A stretch of DNA of 64,000 nucleotides, from the NCBI GenBank assembly GCA_038231295.1, contig JBBRLP010000002.1:62001-126000 (forward strand). The letters run 5' to 3'. Under the pieces are notes generated by a model. That model saw only the letters and a program-made list of their open reading frames with translations. It searched no databases and was not told the DNA's origin. Made by a program: the position numbers and the translations under genes. This document shows positions 42,092 through 50,778 of the stretch, in pieces. The first letter of the stretch is position 1. Each line of letters starts with the position of its first letter. This stretch comes from JANXLO01 sp038231295 (GTDB taxonomy: Bacteria > Armatimonadota > Chthonomonadetes > Chthonomonadales > Chthonomonadaceae).

Positions 42092-42110
42092 AAGCTTTTT
42101 CACGACGCGC
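42073..42110 (-). terminator. Rho-independent terminator of rnpB
   Basis: GCGCGTCGTGAAA (42081-42093) pairs perfectly with TTTCACGACGCGC (42098-42110), a 13-bp stem with a 4-base loop. On the minus strand it is followed by TG and six T (42073-42078). It overlaps the 3' end of the kinase gene. Confidence 0.85.
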
Positions 42111-42123
42111 CGTTCGGAAGTTT

Positions 42124-42519
42124 GCGGGAGGTCTGTAAGCCGGGTTTTGTCTTTGTGTGGTCATCTCTCTACGAAGCCGGTTGCCCGGCTCCTCCTGCGA
42201 CCTACCCGGAGGGTCCGCGAGCCGCCTCATCCCCTCCTGTCAGGTCTTGCTCCCGATGGGGTTTACCAGGCCGACGTGTCTCCACGCCGCCGGTGCGCTC
42301 TTACCGCACCATTTCACCGTTGCCAGAGAAGCGACCGGCCCGCAGAGCGGGACCATGGCTGTTCTGGCTGTGTCATTTCTGTGGCACTTTCCGTCGAGTT
42401 ACCCCGCCCGGACGTTATCCGGCATCGTGCCCTGTGGAGCCCGGACTTTCCTCTCCGGCCTGACGAACAGAAGGCAAGCCTCCCGACCGCCACACCGCAG
42501 CGACCACCCGACCTCCCGC
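42124..42519 (-). ncRNA. rnpB: RNase P RNA (bacterial type A)
   Basis: On the minus strand the hallmark segments appear in order: GAGGAAAGTCCGGGCTCCAC near the 5' third, GTAAACCCCATCGGGAGCAA in the middle, and GACAAAACCCGGCTTACAGA near the 3' end. The ends pair as P1: GCGGGAGGTC (5', 42510-42519) with GACCTCCCGC (3', 42124-42133), giving a 396-base RNA of normal size. It is the catalytic RNA that matures tRNA 5' ends. Promoter and terminator flank it exactly. Confidence 0.96.
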
Positions 42520-42524
42520 TGCTC

Positions 42525-42553
42525 ATTCTACCTCACTCCTCGTTCGGCGTCAA
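42525..42553 (-). promoter_or_regulatory. Promoter of rnpB
   Basis: On the minus strand TTGACG (42548-42553), 17 bases, TAGAAT (42525-42530). The expected start, about 6-7 bases on, coincides with the 5' end of P1 at 42519. The -35 box touches the stop codon of the upstream gene. Confidence 0.8.
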
Positions 42554-43332
42554 ATCGGCTCGAAACTCTGGTCGGCGGTCATACGGCGGGCCAGGGTGCA
42601 GGCGCGGCAGGTCTCGTCCTCACACAGCAGAGCAGAAGCCTGCCCGGTCAGCATCGCTACCGCCATCGAGACGGCCTGCTGCTGCCGCATCAACTGACTC
42701 TCCGCATTCCCGATGTAGCCGGAGCGGAGAATCCGGCTCTGACGCAGCAACGATTCAATGCGCGGAAATCCTGCGCTGCAATCCGGGCTGCCGAGCATCG
42801 CCTTCGTCTCCTCCGTGCCTGTCACCACCGTCGCGCTTCGATGCACATACGGGACGTTCGCCCAGACTTCGGCGAGATGCAGCGAGCAGTTGACCGCATG
42901 GCCTACGCCGATGAGCAGTACCCATCCGTTCAGTTGGTGCAAACGGGCCAGAGGGCTATCGGAACCTACGGGATAGTGGAAGGGTGCATTTTGCGTGAGG
43001 GCGGCGGCCTGTGCTCCTACTGCCGTGAAAGAGTAGAGAGGATGATCGCTGCGGAAGGCGTCGGGCTGCTGTAAGACCGTCTCGGCAAAAACGCCCATAC
43101 GCGGAACCGAACCCAGGGAAACGCGCTCGTCAGGGTCCCGATTCTCCGGGGTGAAGGTGGGAACCAGCAGGGTGCCTTCCGAGCCGAGCGCCTCCCGAAA
43201 CGCCGCCACGAGGGTCTGCGCTCCCGCCTCCATCTCTCCGACGGCCCGCATCGAGGCATGAACCAGCGCCACTTTTCCGCCGGTTAGGCCGATGTCGTGC
43301 AGGTCTTCTGTCAGTTGCCGCTGTGTCCACAT
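42550..43332 (-). CDS. AAC(3)/YokD-family N-acetyltransferase-like protein
   Basis: The 260-residue product has the aminoglycoside 3-N-acetyltransferase layout: 'KVALVHASMRAVGEMEAGAQ', 'GTLLVPTFTPENRDPD', 'RSDHPLYSFTAVGAQAAALT', 'SPLARLHQLNGWVLLIGVG' and 'NCSLHLAEVWANVPY'. Members use acetyl-CoA. Many genomic copies are not known to confer drug resistance and may acylate other amines. ATG 43332 is used because the family starts there and it lies 13 bases after the phosphodiesterase gene. The frame extends to 43479 but overlaps that gene. Actual resistance is unproven. Confidence 0.85.
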   Translation of the reverse strand: MWTQRQLTEDLHDIGLTGGKVALVHASMRAVGEMEAGAQTLVAAFREALGSEGTLLVPTFTPENRDPDERVSLGSVPRMGVFAETVLQQPDAFRSDHPLYSFTAVGAQAAALTQNAPFHYPVGSDSPLARLHQLNGWVLLIGVGHAVNCSLHLAEVWANVPYVHRSATVVTGTEETKAMLGSPDCSAGFPRIESLLRQSRILRSGYIGNAESQLMRQQQAVSMAVAMLTGQASALLCEDETCRACTLARRMTADQSFEPI

Positions 43333-43345
43333 CTTTGTTTCTCGC

Positions 43346-44821
43346 TTACAGGTAGCCCAGGTCTTCGAGGCGGCGGGCAAGTTCGGCCTCTTCCTCCGCC
43401 GTGTAAGCGTCGTCTGGATGGGGAGCAGGAGCCGAGCCGATTCGGTTCCGGCCCATGCCGGGGGGAGGAGTGATGCCAAAGGTGGTCAATACGGTCGGGG
43501 CTACGTCATAAAGGGACAGTCCCTCCTGCGCCTGCCCGTCACCGAAAGCGTCCGGCCCCGCGTTTGCCATCAGGAAAATGCCGTGCTGCGCGTGGTTCGC
43601 ATCGTCCGGGCCGGTGTCGTTATCATGCGTCCAGACGGAGGGATTGCCCACCGTTCCGACAGAGCGCCAGTGCAGATCGCCAAAATAGACGATGAGGTCG
43701 GGCGAGACATTGCGGCAGGCCGTATAAGTCTCTTCGGGACGAAAGACCTTGCTGCCGATGGGAGCGCCGTATTCATCGCCGAGCGCTTCGAGTTTCGCAG
43801 TCAGTGCGGCTTTGAGCGCTTCCACTTCCTCCGAGGCGACGATGCCGTTAGGCTCCCGGCCCTGAATGTTGAGGAAGAGGCGACCGTAATAGCCGCCGTC
43901 CCCCCAGGCGCGTGTCTTCGTCCAGTCCACCAGCGCAGGGCTGAACTTCGTTACGCCGTCTACAGGGGCTTTGAGGACGAGATAACCCTCCTGGATCAGC
44001 CACTGATTGAAGCAGATACCGCCATCCATCCGCTTCGCCCCGTGATCGGAGACGATGAGCAGGCGCGTGTCCGGTTCCAGCACGGCGAGAAACTCCCCGA
44101 TCTCTTTGTCCAGCGCGATATAGTAGTCCCGAATAGCGTGTTCGAGGGGATGCCCTGGTACATATTTCGGATGCTGCGGGTCGAAGTATTTCCAGAATGC
44201 GTGATGAATGCGATCCGGCCCCATCTCGACCATCATAAAGAAGTCCCAGACTTTTGTCGTCGCAAGGTGGCGGGCGAGCGCGAATCGCTGCCGCGTCATG
44301 GCATAGATGTCGGCGAGCAGTCGCTCTTTGTCTTCCGTACGAAATTCACGGGTATCGAAAAGGTAGTCTCCGACCACCTCTCGGATTTCGTTTTTGAGAC
44401 TGTCGGGATAGGTGTAGGAACTGTCGGTATCGGGTGCGAGGAAATCGCCGATAAGCAGGCCATGAAGCGGCTTCGGCGGATAAGTGAGAGGAACCCCCAG
44501 CACGATGGACTCCTTGCCGTTCTCCCCGAGAACCTCCCAGAGCGTAGGCTCCTGCACCAGTTTGCTGCTGGCGAACTGCAAGGCATCGTAACTGTGATCG
44601 CGCCGATTGCGAAACCCGTAGATTCCGAGTGTGCCGGGGTCTTTGCCCGTCATCATACACATCCACGCGGGAACGGTGATGGGGGGAATCGTACTCTCCA
44701 GTTTGCCCCAGACGCCGCGCTGCATCACCGCTCGCAGGTTGGGCAGTAGATCGGCCCAGAGTTCAAAAACCAGTTCCGGGGCGGCGCAGTCCAGCCCGAT
44801 AATACACACCTTTTGCGGCAT
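43346..44821 (-). CDS. Alkaline-phosphatase-superfamily phosphodiesterase (nucleotide pyrophosphatase type)
   Basis: The 491-residue product has 'KVCIIGLDCAAPELVFEL' (metal Asp), the nucleophile segment 'STIPPITVPAWMCMMTGKDP', 'MGPDRIHHAFWKYFD', 'LLIVSDHGAKRMDGGICFNQ' and 'HAQHGIFLMANAGPD', which carry the second-metal Asp/His residues. It is predicted cytoplasmic since no signal peptide is present. Substrate is likely a phosphodiester or phosphonate of unknown identity. It is followed after 13 bases by the AAC(3)-like gene, probably one transcript. Confidence 0.88.
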   Translation of the reverse strand: MPQKVCIIGLDCAAPELVFELWADLLPNLRAVMQRGVWGKLESTIPPITVPAWMCMMTGKDPGTLGIYGFRNRRDHSYDALQFASSKLVQEPTLWEVLGENGKESIVLGVPLTYPPKPLHGLLIGDFLAPDTDSSYTYPDSLKNEIREVVGDYLFDTREFRTEDKERLLADIYAMTRQRFALARHLATTKVWDFFMMVEMGPDRIHHAFWKYFDPQHPKYVPGHPLEHAIRDYYIALDKEIGEFLAVLEPDTRLLIVSDHGAKRMDGGICFNQWLIQEGYLVLKAPVDGVTKFSPALVDWTKTRAWGDGGYYGRLFLNIQGREPNGIVASEEVEALKAALTAKLEALGDEYGAPIGSKVFRPEETYTACRNVSPDLIVYFGDLHWRSVGTVGNPSVWTHDNDTGPDDANHAQHGIFLMANAGPDAFGDGQAQEGLSLYDVAPTVLTTFGITPPPGMGRNRIGSAPAPHPDDAYTAEEEAELARRLEDLGYL

Positions 44822-45311
44822 CGTTCATCCTTCGTTGCGGTTCGATGAAACTTCTTTCCACGTCCCTCCTCCTGACTCCTTCCTCAGTCTATAGGGCTGC
44901 CAACAGGGGTCGTTGGCTCGCAATTCCTGCTGACATTTTTACATTGACTGCGTAGAGTGGAAACGGAAGCGATGAGAGGCGGTATCGGGCGACATCATAG
45001 TCTCTCCGTTTCATCCGTTAAATCCGAGTGCAGACAATAAGGACTTGCAGACACACCGAAAGCAAGGCAGATTGCGTGGCCGCTTGCGGACACTTGGACG
45101 AGGGCCGTCAGCCCCGGAATTCATTCCAAAGGGATCCCAGGTCTTTTTCGCACCAACAAAATGTTCCAACCCGATTCAAGGCGGAAGCCGGGCCATCATC
45201 ACGGATGTAGACTCCGCGTCTGGCGAAACCCTGATGTTTTGCTGGCGCAGCCAAATCTACCCTGCAAGGTTTCGCCGCATGAGCGGCGGAGCGGAGACAC
45301 TGAGGAGTGTA
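44822..45311. other. 490-base divergent intergenic region upstream of the catalase
   Basis: No gene is convincing here; the catalase frame stays open upstream to 45045 but without family similarity. A 9-bp inverted repeat, GGCGAAACC at 45222-45230 and GGTTTCGCC at 45268-45276, lies just before the catalase ribosome site and could be an operator or leader hairpin. No clear -35/-10 pair was found. Confidence 0.4.
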
Positions 45312-47489
45312 ATGAAAAAAGATTCCGTACAGACAAATCCGTCTGCACCCACTGTTACAGAGAAAGACAGGGATCTCGCCGGTGCGACCGTGAACGATTT
45401 GCAGCCTCTGACCACAAACGTAGGCCAGCCTATCAGCACCGACCAGAACTCACTCCGGGCAGGAGTACGCGGCCCAACACTGCTGGAAGACTATGTTTTG
45501 CGGGAAAAACTTCAACATTTCGACCATGAGCGCATACCAGAACGCATCGTCCATGCGCGAGGTGCGGCCGCACACGGTTTTTTTCAGGTCTATGAGCCGC
45601 TCACGGAACTGTCGAAGGCAAACGTGTTTTCCGATCCGTCGGTCACAACGCCCGTGTTTGTCCGGTTCTCAACGGTCGCCGGTTCGCGGGGTTCTGCAGA
45701 TACGGCCCGTGATGTACGCGGGTTTGCCGTCAAAATGTACACACAGGAAGGCAACTGGGATCTGGTTGGCAACAACATTCCCGTCTTCTTCATTCAGGAC
45801 GCCATCAAGTTTCCTGACCTCATTCATGCGGTCAAGCCAGAACCGAATAATGAGATTCCGCAGGCGGCGTCCGCCCACGATACCTTCTACGATTTCATCT
45901 CTCTGACGCCTGAGTCCATGCACATGGTAATGTGGGTGATGAGCGACCGCAGTCTGCCGCGTAGTTTCGCCACGATGGAGGGGTTCGGTGTGCATACCTT
46001 CCGGCTCGTGAATGCGGAGGGGAAATCCACCTTCGTCAAGTTCCACTGGAAGCCGATTCTTGGCGTTCATTCGTTAGTGTGGGATGAGGCGCAGCAGATT
46101 GCAGGGAAAGACCCTGACTTCCACCGCCGCGATATGTGGGAGTCCATCGAAAAGGGCAATTTCCTTGAATGGGAACTCGGCATTCAGACGCTTCCGGAGG
46201 AAGACGAGCAGAAATTCGACTTCGATATTCTCGACGCCACAAAGCTCTGGCCGGAAGAACTGCTGCCGGTTCGCCGCATTGGGAAGATGACCCTCAATCG
46301 GAATCCTGACAACTTCTTTGCCGAAACCGAACAGGTCGCCTTCAACACGACCAACATCGTTCCCGGCATAGATTTCAGTAATGACCCGCTGCTTCAGGGG
46401 CGTAACTTCTCCTATCTGGATACGCAGCTCAGTCGGCTTGGCACACCGAACTTTACCGAACTGCCCATCAATCGGCCGGTTTGTCCCTTCGCCAACAATC
46501 AGCGAGACGCGCATATGCGGCATACCATCAACAAAGGGCGGGTTTCGTATTCTCCCGCCTCGCTGGACGGTCATTCCCCCGATGAGGCAACCCCCGAACG
46601 AGGCGGATTTGTCAGTTATCCCGAGCAGGTAGATGGCCCCAAAGTGCGTGTCCGCAGCGAAAGTTTCGGCGACCACTACGGTCAGGCACGTCTCTTCTGG
46701 AACAGCATGACCGCCCCCGAAAAAGAGCATATCGTCAAAGCGCTTCAATTTGAACTCAGCAAAGTAGATACGCGACAGGTGCGGCAGCGAATGCTGGGGC
46801 ATCTGGAGCAGATCAATCCGGTAATGGCGGCGCAGATAGGCGCGGCGCTGGGGGAAACTGTCGGTGGGAAAGGGGCGGAGGCGAAGCCCGGAGGAACCGC
46901 AGACTCGGTAGCAGAGACACAGACACTCGCCACGGCGACTTCTCCAACGACGGCTTCCGGCGGTGTCCAGAAATCACAGGCGTTGAGTATGGACGGGCAG
47001 CCTTCGCTTCCAAAGGGCCGCAAAGTCGCTATCCTGGTGGAGGCAGGCGTGGATGGAGCGCAGGTCGAGGCTATGCAGAACGCCCTCAAAGCGGCAGGAG
47101 CCGACAGTGACCTCATCGGCCCGCATCTCGGAACACTCAAAGGCAACGGTGGGATGAGCCTCAACGTGCTAAAGACCTATGCAAACAGCACTCCTGCCAC
47201 CTACGATGCGGTCTATGTACCGGGCGGAAAGAGCGTAGAAGTCTTGAAGGCGAAAGGCGATGCGCTAGTTTTCGTAGCACAGACCTACAAGCATGGGAAA
47301 GCGATCGCTGCAACGGGCGAGGGAGTGCAGTTGTTGACGGCAGCCCTGCCGGAAGGAGCGGCTATCAACCAGATGGGCATCGTCGCCGAGCAAAAGAACG
47401 GGGACGTTGCCGTGTTCTTCTCGCAGTTTCTGGAGGCGATTAGCCGTCGTCACTGGGGCCGACCTGCCCTCGACCGCCTCGCCGCATAA
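45312..47489 (+). CDS. katE: Large-subunit monofunctional catalase (HPII/KatE type)
   Basis: The 725-residue enzyme breaks hydrogen peroxide into water and oxygen. The heme core includes the catalytic His in 'RIVHARGAAAHGFFQVYEPL', the catalytic Asn in 'NWDLVGNNIPVFFIQDAIKF' and the proximal Tyr in 'RNFSYLDTQLSRLGTPNF'. Residues about 575-725 form the extra DJ-1/GATase-like domain of clade 2 catalases ('RKVAILVEAGVDGAQVEAMQ', 'YDAVYVPGGKSVEVL'). ATG 45312 follows GAGGAG by 4 bases. A rho-independent terminator follows the gene. Confidence 0.96.
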   Translation: MKKDSVQTNPSAPTVTEKDRDLAGATVNDLQPLTTNVGQPISTDQNSLRAGVRGPTLLEDYVLREKLQHFDHERIPERIVHARGAAAHGFFQVYEPLTELSKANVFSDPSVTTPVFVRFSTVAGSRGSADTARDVRGFAVKMYTQEGNWDLVGNNIPVFFIQDAIKFPDLIHAVKPEPNNEIPQAASAHDTFYDFISLTPESMHMVMWVMSDRSLPRSFATMEGFGVHTFRLVNAEGKSTFVKFHWKPILGVHSLVWDEAQQIAGKDPDFHRRDMWESIEKGNFLEWELGIQTLPEEDEQKFDFDILDATKLWPEELLPVRRIGKMTLNRNPDNFFAETEQVAFNTTNIVPGIDFSNDPLLQGRNFSYLDTQLSRLGTPNFTELPINRPVCPFANNQRDAHMRHTINKGRVSYSPASLDGHSPDEATPERGGFVSYPEQVDGPKVRVRSESFGDHYGQARLFWNSMTAPEKEHIVKALQFELSKVDTRQVRQRMLGHLEQINPVMAAQIGAALGETVGGKGAEAKPGGTADSVAETQTLATATSPTTASGGVQKSQALSMDGQPSLPKGRKVAILVEAGVDGAQVEAMQNALKAAGADSDLIGPHLGTLKGNGGMSLNVLKTYANSTPATYDAVYVPGGKSVEVLKAKGDALVFVAQTYKHGKAIAATGEGVQLLTAALPEGAAINQMGIVAEQKNGDVAVFFSQFLEAISRRHWGRPALDRLAA

Positions 47490-47514
47490 CGGCGCTTCGG
47501 ATGTTCTGTGCAGA

Positions 47515-47548
47515 GCCGCCTTCGCAGTCCGCGAAGGCGGCATTTTTT
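47515..47548 (+). terminator. Rho-independent terminator of the catalase gene
   Basis: GCCGCCTTCGC (47515-47525), loop AGTCC, GCGAAGGCGGC (47531-47541), then A and six T (47543-47548). The 11-bp stem is perfect. Confidence 0.9.
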
Positions 47549-47685
47549 GAGTTCAAGGGAACAGACGTGGAAAACTCTTTCGAGTATGGATAGGGTAAGA
47601 TACTCGAAACCTCCCGTCCTGTGCCTTCGTAATCGTTGCGGGCGTGTTCGGACAGGACGTGTCGTAGAGAGGGTTGGAAACACTT

Positions 47686-49434
47686 ATGGGAAAGAAGGTT
47701 CTCCTGGGCTGTTGCCTGCCACTGCTGGTGGTCGGTATCATCGCCTGGTTCAGCGCGAAATCTCTGCTGAAAGCGCAGCCGGAAGAGAAGCGCAGTGAGC
47801 GCGTGGCGCGGGGAGATGTCGAGATCAAGGTCGTCGAGAACGGCGTGATCGAGCCACTGAAAAAAGTGGAGGTCAAGTCGAAAGTCGGTGGACGTATCTC
47901 GAAGCTGCTCGTAGATGAGGGAATGACCGTCCAGGCAGGGCAGCCGCTTGCCACAATAGACCCCCAGGAGATCAACAGTCAGGTCGCCGCCCTGCGGGCG
48001 CAACTTGCTGGCACCCAGGCGCGGCTTGCCTCCGCCCGCAAAAATGCGAACTACCAGCAGACCCAGACCACGACGAACATCGATTCGGTGCTGGAGAATG
48101 TGCGGAGCGCGAAGGCGCGGCTGGAGAGTGCGGAAGCCGAAGCGCAGGTACAGCCCAAACTCACCGGCCAGAGTATTCAGATCGCACAGGCGAATCTCGA
48201 AGCGGCGAAGTCTAACCTCCAGGCTCTCCTCGACAATCAGGCCCTCATGGCCGAATCGACTCATCCCAACGCGGTAGTTAACGCGGAGGCCGCCTACGAT
48301 CAGGCAAAGGCCCAGGCCGACAATGCCGCCCGCAATCTTACCCGCCAGAAGCTGCTCCTCGCGAAGGGGTTTGTCGCTCAGCAGGCAGTTGATACGGCGG
48401 AGACAGATACCGGAATCGCCCTCTCCCATATGCGCGAAGTCAAAGATCGCCTTGACCGTATGGAGAAGACCAACCGGCTGGAAGAGAACAATCTGCGGAA
48501 TCAGATCGCGAGTTCCAAAAGCCAGGTGCATCAGTTGGAAGTCGCACTGGAAGAGGCGCGAACGAACATCCTGCCTCTGACGAAACAGCGCGACCTGGAC
48601 GCCGCCAGGGCCGCCTACAAGCAGGCGCAGGCGCAGCTTGCCGCTGCACACTCCGGCAGAACGCAGGATGCCATGCGCGGAGACGACATCAAAGCGGCGG
48701 AAGCGGAGGTCAGTCAGATACAGAACCAACTTAACGAGAATCTGGTGCATCAGAACGACACCACGCTTCGGGCGGCGATGACCGGCGTCGTGACGAAACG
48801 GTACGTAGAAGAGGGCGAACTCATCACGTCCGCCATCGGTTCCTTCTCCTCCGGCACTCCGGTCTTCCAGATTTCGGACCTCGGCACGATGCTGATAAAG
48901 ATCAACATCAATGAAGTGGATATTCCCCGCGTCAAACTTGGGCTGCTGACAGAAGTCTCGCTGGACTCCGCGAAGGGAACGGTTTTTCCAGCGGTCGTCC
49001 GCAAAGTCGCGACCTCTGCGCTCTCCAACGAGACGGCAGGGCAGAGCAGTGGCAACAGTCAAGGTGTCATCCGCTTCCCGGTGGAGATTCGTGTCAGCCA
49101 GACGGACAAGCGCCTCAAACCGGGAATGAGCGCCCGTTGCGCCATCATTGTTGGGCGGCGCAAGAACGTCCTGCGCCTGCCGATCAACTGTGTCCAGACG
49201 ACCGGGCCAAAGTCTGTCGTGCAGCTTGTGACCACCTCGACGAAAGACGGCAAGAAAGTCGAAACTGCCACGGCCCGGGAAGTCACGCTCGGACTGCGCG
49301 GCGACGACTTTGTGGAGATTCTCTCCGGTCTCAAAGAGAACGACCGGGTGCGGCCCAACTCGTTCTCCGGCCCGCCGCGTAAAACCATTGACATCATGGC
49401 GGGCGGCGACAATCGCCAGCAGAACAACAACTAA
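47686..49434 (+). CDS. MacA/HlyD-type membrane fusion protein
   Basis: The 582-residue product has an N-terminal anchor helix ('VLLGCCLPLLVVGIIAWF'), a biotinyl-lipoyl-like half 'VKSKVGGRISKLLVDEGMTV', about 250 residues of Ala/Gln/Glu-rich coiled coil (about 105-355) and the second half 'ATMTGVVTKRYVEEGELIT' with beta-barrel 'TMLIKININEVDIPRVKLGL'. It bridges an inner-membrane transporter to an outer exit duct. The coiled coil is longer than in typical MacA (about 370 residues total). ATG 47686 is preferred over TTG 47674, which abuts the ribosome site. The partner permease follows 20 bases on. Confidence 0.86.
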   Translation: MGKKVLLGCCLPLLVVGIIAWFSAKSLLKAQPEEKRSERVARGDVEIKVVENGVIEPLKKVEVKSKVGGRISKLLVDEGMTVQAGQPLATIDPQEINSQVAALRAQLAGTQARLASARKNANYQQTQTTTNIDSVLENVRSAKARLESAEAEAQVQPKLTGQSIQIAQANLEAAKSNLQALLDNQALMAESTHPNAVVNAEAAYDQAKAQADNAARNLTRQKLLLAKGFVAQQAVDTAETDTGIALSHMREVKDRLDRMEKTNRLEENNLRNQIASSKSQVHQLEVALEEARTNILPLTKQRDLDAARAAYKQAQAQLAAAHSGRTQDAMRGDDIKAAEAEVSQIQNQLNENLVHQNDTTLRAAMTGVVTKRYVEEGELITSAIGSFSSGTPVFQISDLGTMLIKININEVDIPRVKLGLLTEVSLDSAKGTVFPAVVRKVATSALSNETAGQSSGNSQGVIRFPVEIRVSQTDKRLKPGMSARCAIIVGRRKNVLRLPINCVQTTGPKSVVQLVTTSTKDGKKVETATAREVTLGLRGDDFVEILSGLKENDRVRPNSFSGPPRKTIDIMAGGDNRQQNNN

Positions 49435-49454
49435 ATCCGTTCAAATCGAGGCTC

Positions 49455-50702
49455 ATGAACTTCTTTCGCTCCATTCAGACCGCGCTCTCCAACCTGCTGG
49501 CGAACAAACTGCGCTCCTTCCTCACCATGCTCGGCGTCATTATCGGCGTCAGTTCCGTCATCATCATGGTGGCGATAGTGGAAGGCGCGTCGGCTCGTGT
49601 CACGGATGAGTTCAAGCGTCTTGGCTCCAGCCTGATTATCATCTACTATGAGCCGGACTGGCGCGATAACCACAAGACGACACGCCGCATCGAGAGCATG
49701 ACAATGGCCGACATCCAGGCAATCCACGATGAATGTGACCTCATTCAGGATGTCTCGGCAGAAATGCCCCTCGGCAGCGATGTGAAAGTCCGCTCGAACG
49801 ACCATGAGGTGAAAGTTACTGGCAACGCCGTCATGCCTGCCTATGAGCGGCTGCGGAACGTCTCCGTAGCGCATGGCCGCTTCCTCTCCAATGAGGATAT
49901 GGATACCTGGGCGAAAGTCTGTGTGATCGGCCCGAAAGTCGCGACGGAGTTATTCAAAGAGGAAGAACCGCTCGGCAAGACGATTCAGTATCAGAACCTG
50001 AGTCTCACGGTGGTGGGCGTGCTTACGTCGAAGGGTCGTTCGCTGGAGGGTGATGCCGACAAAACGGTCTATATCCCACTGACGACGGCACAGAAGCGCA
50101 CGATGGGTACGCAGAGCGTAGGAGTTGTCTTTGCGGAGGCTAAGAACTCGAAGAAGATAGATCAGGCAATGGATCAGGTCTGGCAGTTGCTCATGCGCCG
50201 CTATGACAATCTGCCCGGCTTCCATGTGGATAGTCAGGAAAACATCCTTAACAGCATCAACCGTATCCTGTCCATCTTTGCCATCATGCTCAGCTCTATC
50301 GCCGGGCTGGCCCTTCTGGTGGGTGGCATCGGCATCATGAATATCATGCTCGTCTCCGTAACGGAACGCACTCGCGAGATCGGCGTTCGCAAGGCAGTTG
50401 GCGCAAAACGTCGAGACATTCTGATGCAGTTTCTGATTGAATCCGCGACCGTCTCCGGCCTCGGTGGGCTGTTAGGCATCGCTCTCGGCGCGGGAACCGC
50501 GTATGGAATTGGCTTCATCACGCAATTCATCCCAGCGATGGTGGACCCCCAGACAGGGGCAAAAGGTTTGAACATCTACCTCCCTGTCAGCGTCTCTCTC
50601 GGAGCGTTCGCCTTTTCCGCCTTCGTCGGTATCTTCTTTGGCATCTATCCTGCCATCCGCGCCTCCCGCCTCGACCCCATCCAGGCCCTCCGTCACGAAT
50701 AG
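49455..50702 (+). CDS. MacB/FtsX-type ABC transporter permease
   Basis: The 415-residue permease has four membrane helices (about 20-42, 280-305, 330-350, 380-400) and the family pattern 'ALSNLLANKLRSFLTMLGVI' plus 'GIGIMNIMLVSVTERTREIG' and 'VRKAVGAKRRDILMQFLIES'. The large outside domain is MacB-PCD like. Such permeases work with an ATPase and the membrane fusion protein. No ATPase domain is fused and no ATPase gene is next to it, so the ATPase must be encoded elsewhere. Role is probably export of a peptide, lipid or drug, unknown here. Confidence 0.87.
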   Translation: MNFFRSIQTALSNLLANKLRSFLTMLGVIIGVSSVIIMVAIVEGASARVTDEFKRLGSSLIIIYYEPDWRDNHKTTRRIESMTMADIQAIHDECDLIQDVSAEMPLGSDVKVRSNDHEVKVTGNAVMPAYERLRNVSVAHGRFLSNEDMDTWAKVCVIGPKVATELFKEEEPLGKTIQYQNLSLTVVGVLTSKGRSLEGDADKTVYIPLTTAQKRTMGTQSVGVVFAEAKNSKKIDQAMDQVWQLLMRRYDNLPGFHVDSQENILNSINRILSIFAIMLSSIAGLALLVGGIGIMNIMLVSVTERTREIGVRKAVGAKRRDILMQFLIESATVSGLGGLLGIALGAGTAYGIGFITQFIPAMVDPQTGAKGLNIYLPVSVSLGAFAFSAFVGIFFGIYPAIRASRLDPIQALRHE

Positions 50703-50723
50703 CCGGCACCCCTTCACAAAGCA

Positions 50724-50754
50724 GCCCCTGTACCCACACTTGGGAGACAGGGGC
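50724..50754. terminator. Hairpin between convergent genes, possible bidirectional terminator
   Basis: GCCCCTGT (50724-50731) pairs with ACAGGGGC (50747-50754), with an inner CCC/GGG pairing. No T-run follows on either strand. Confidence 0.35.
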
Positions 50755-50778
50755 CGTTAGAGTAGACCTGTGTAGAGA

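Noticed and set aside
47440..49062. A 540-codon minus-strand frame opposite the MacA-like gene
   Set aside because: It mirrors the coiled-coil coding region and has no motifs, so it is a shadow.
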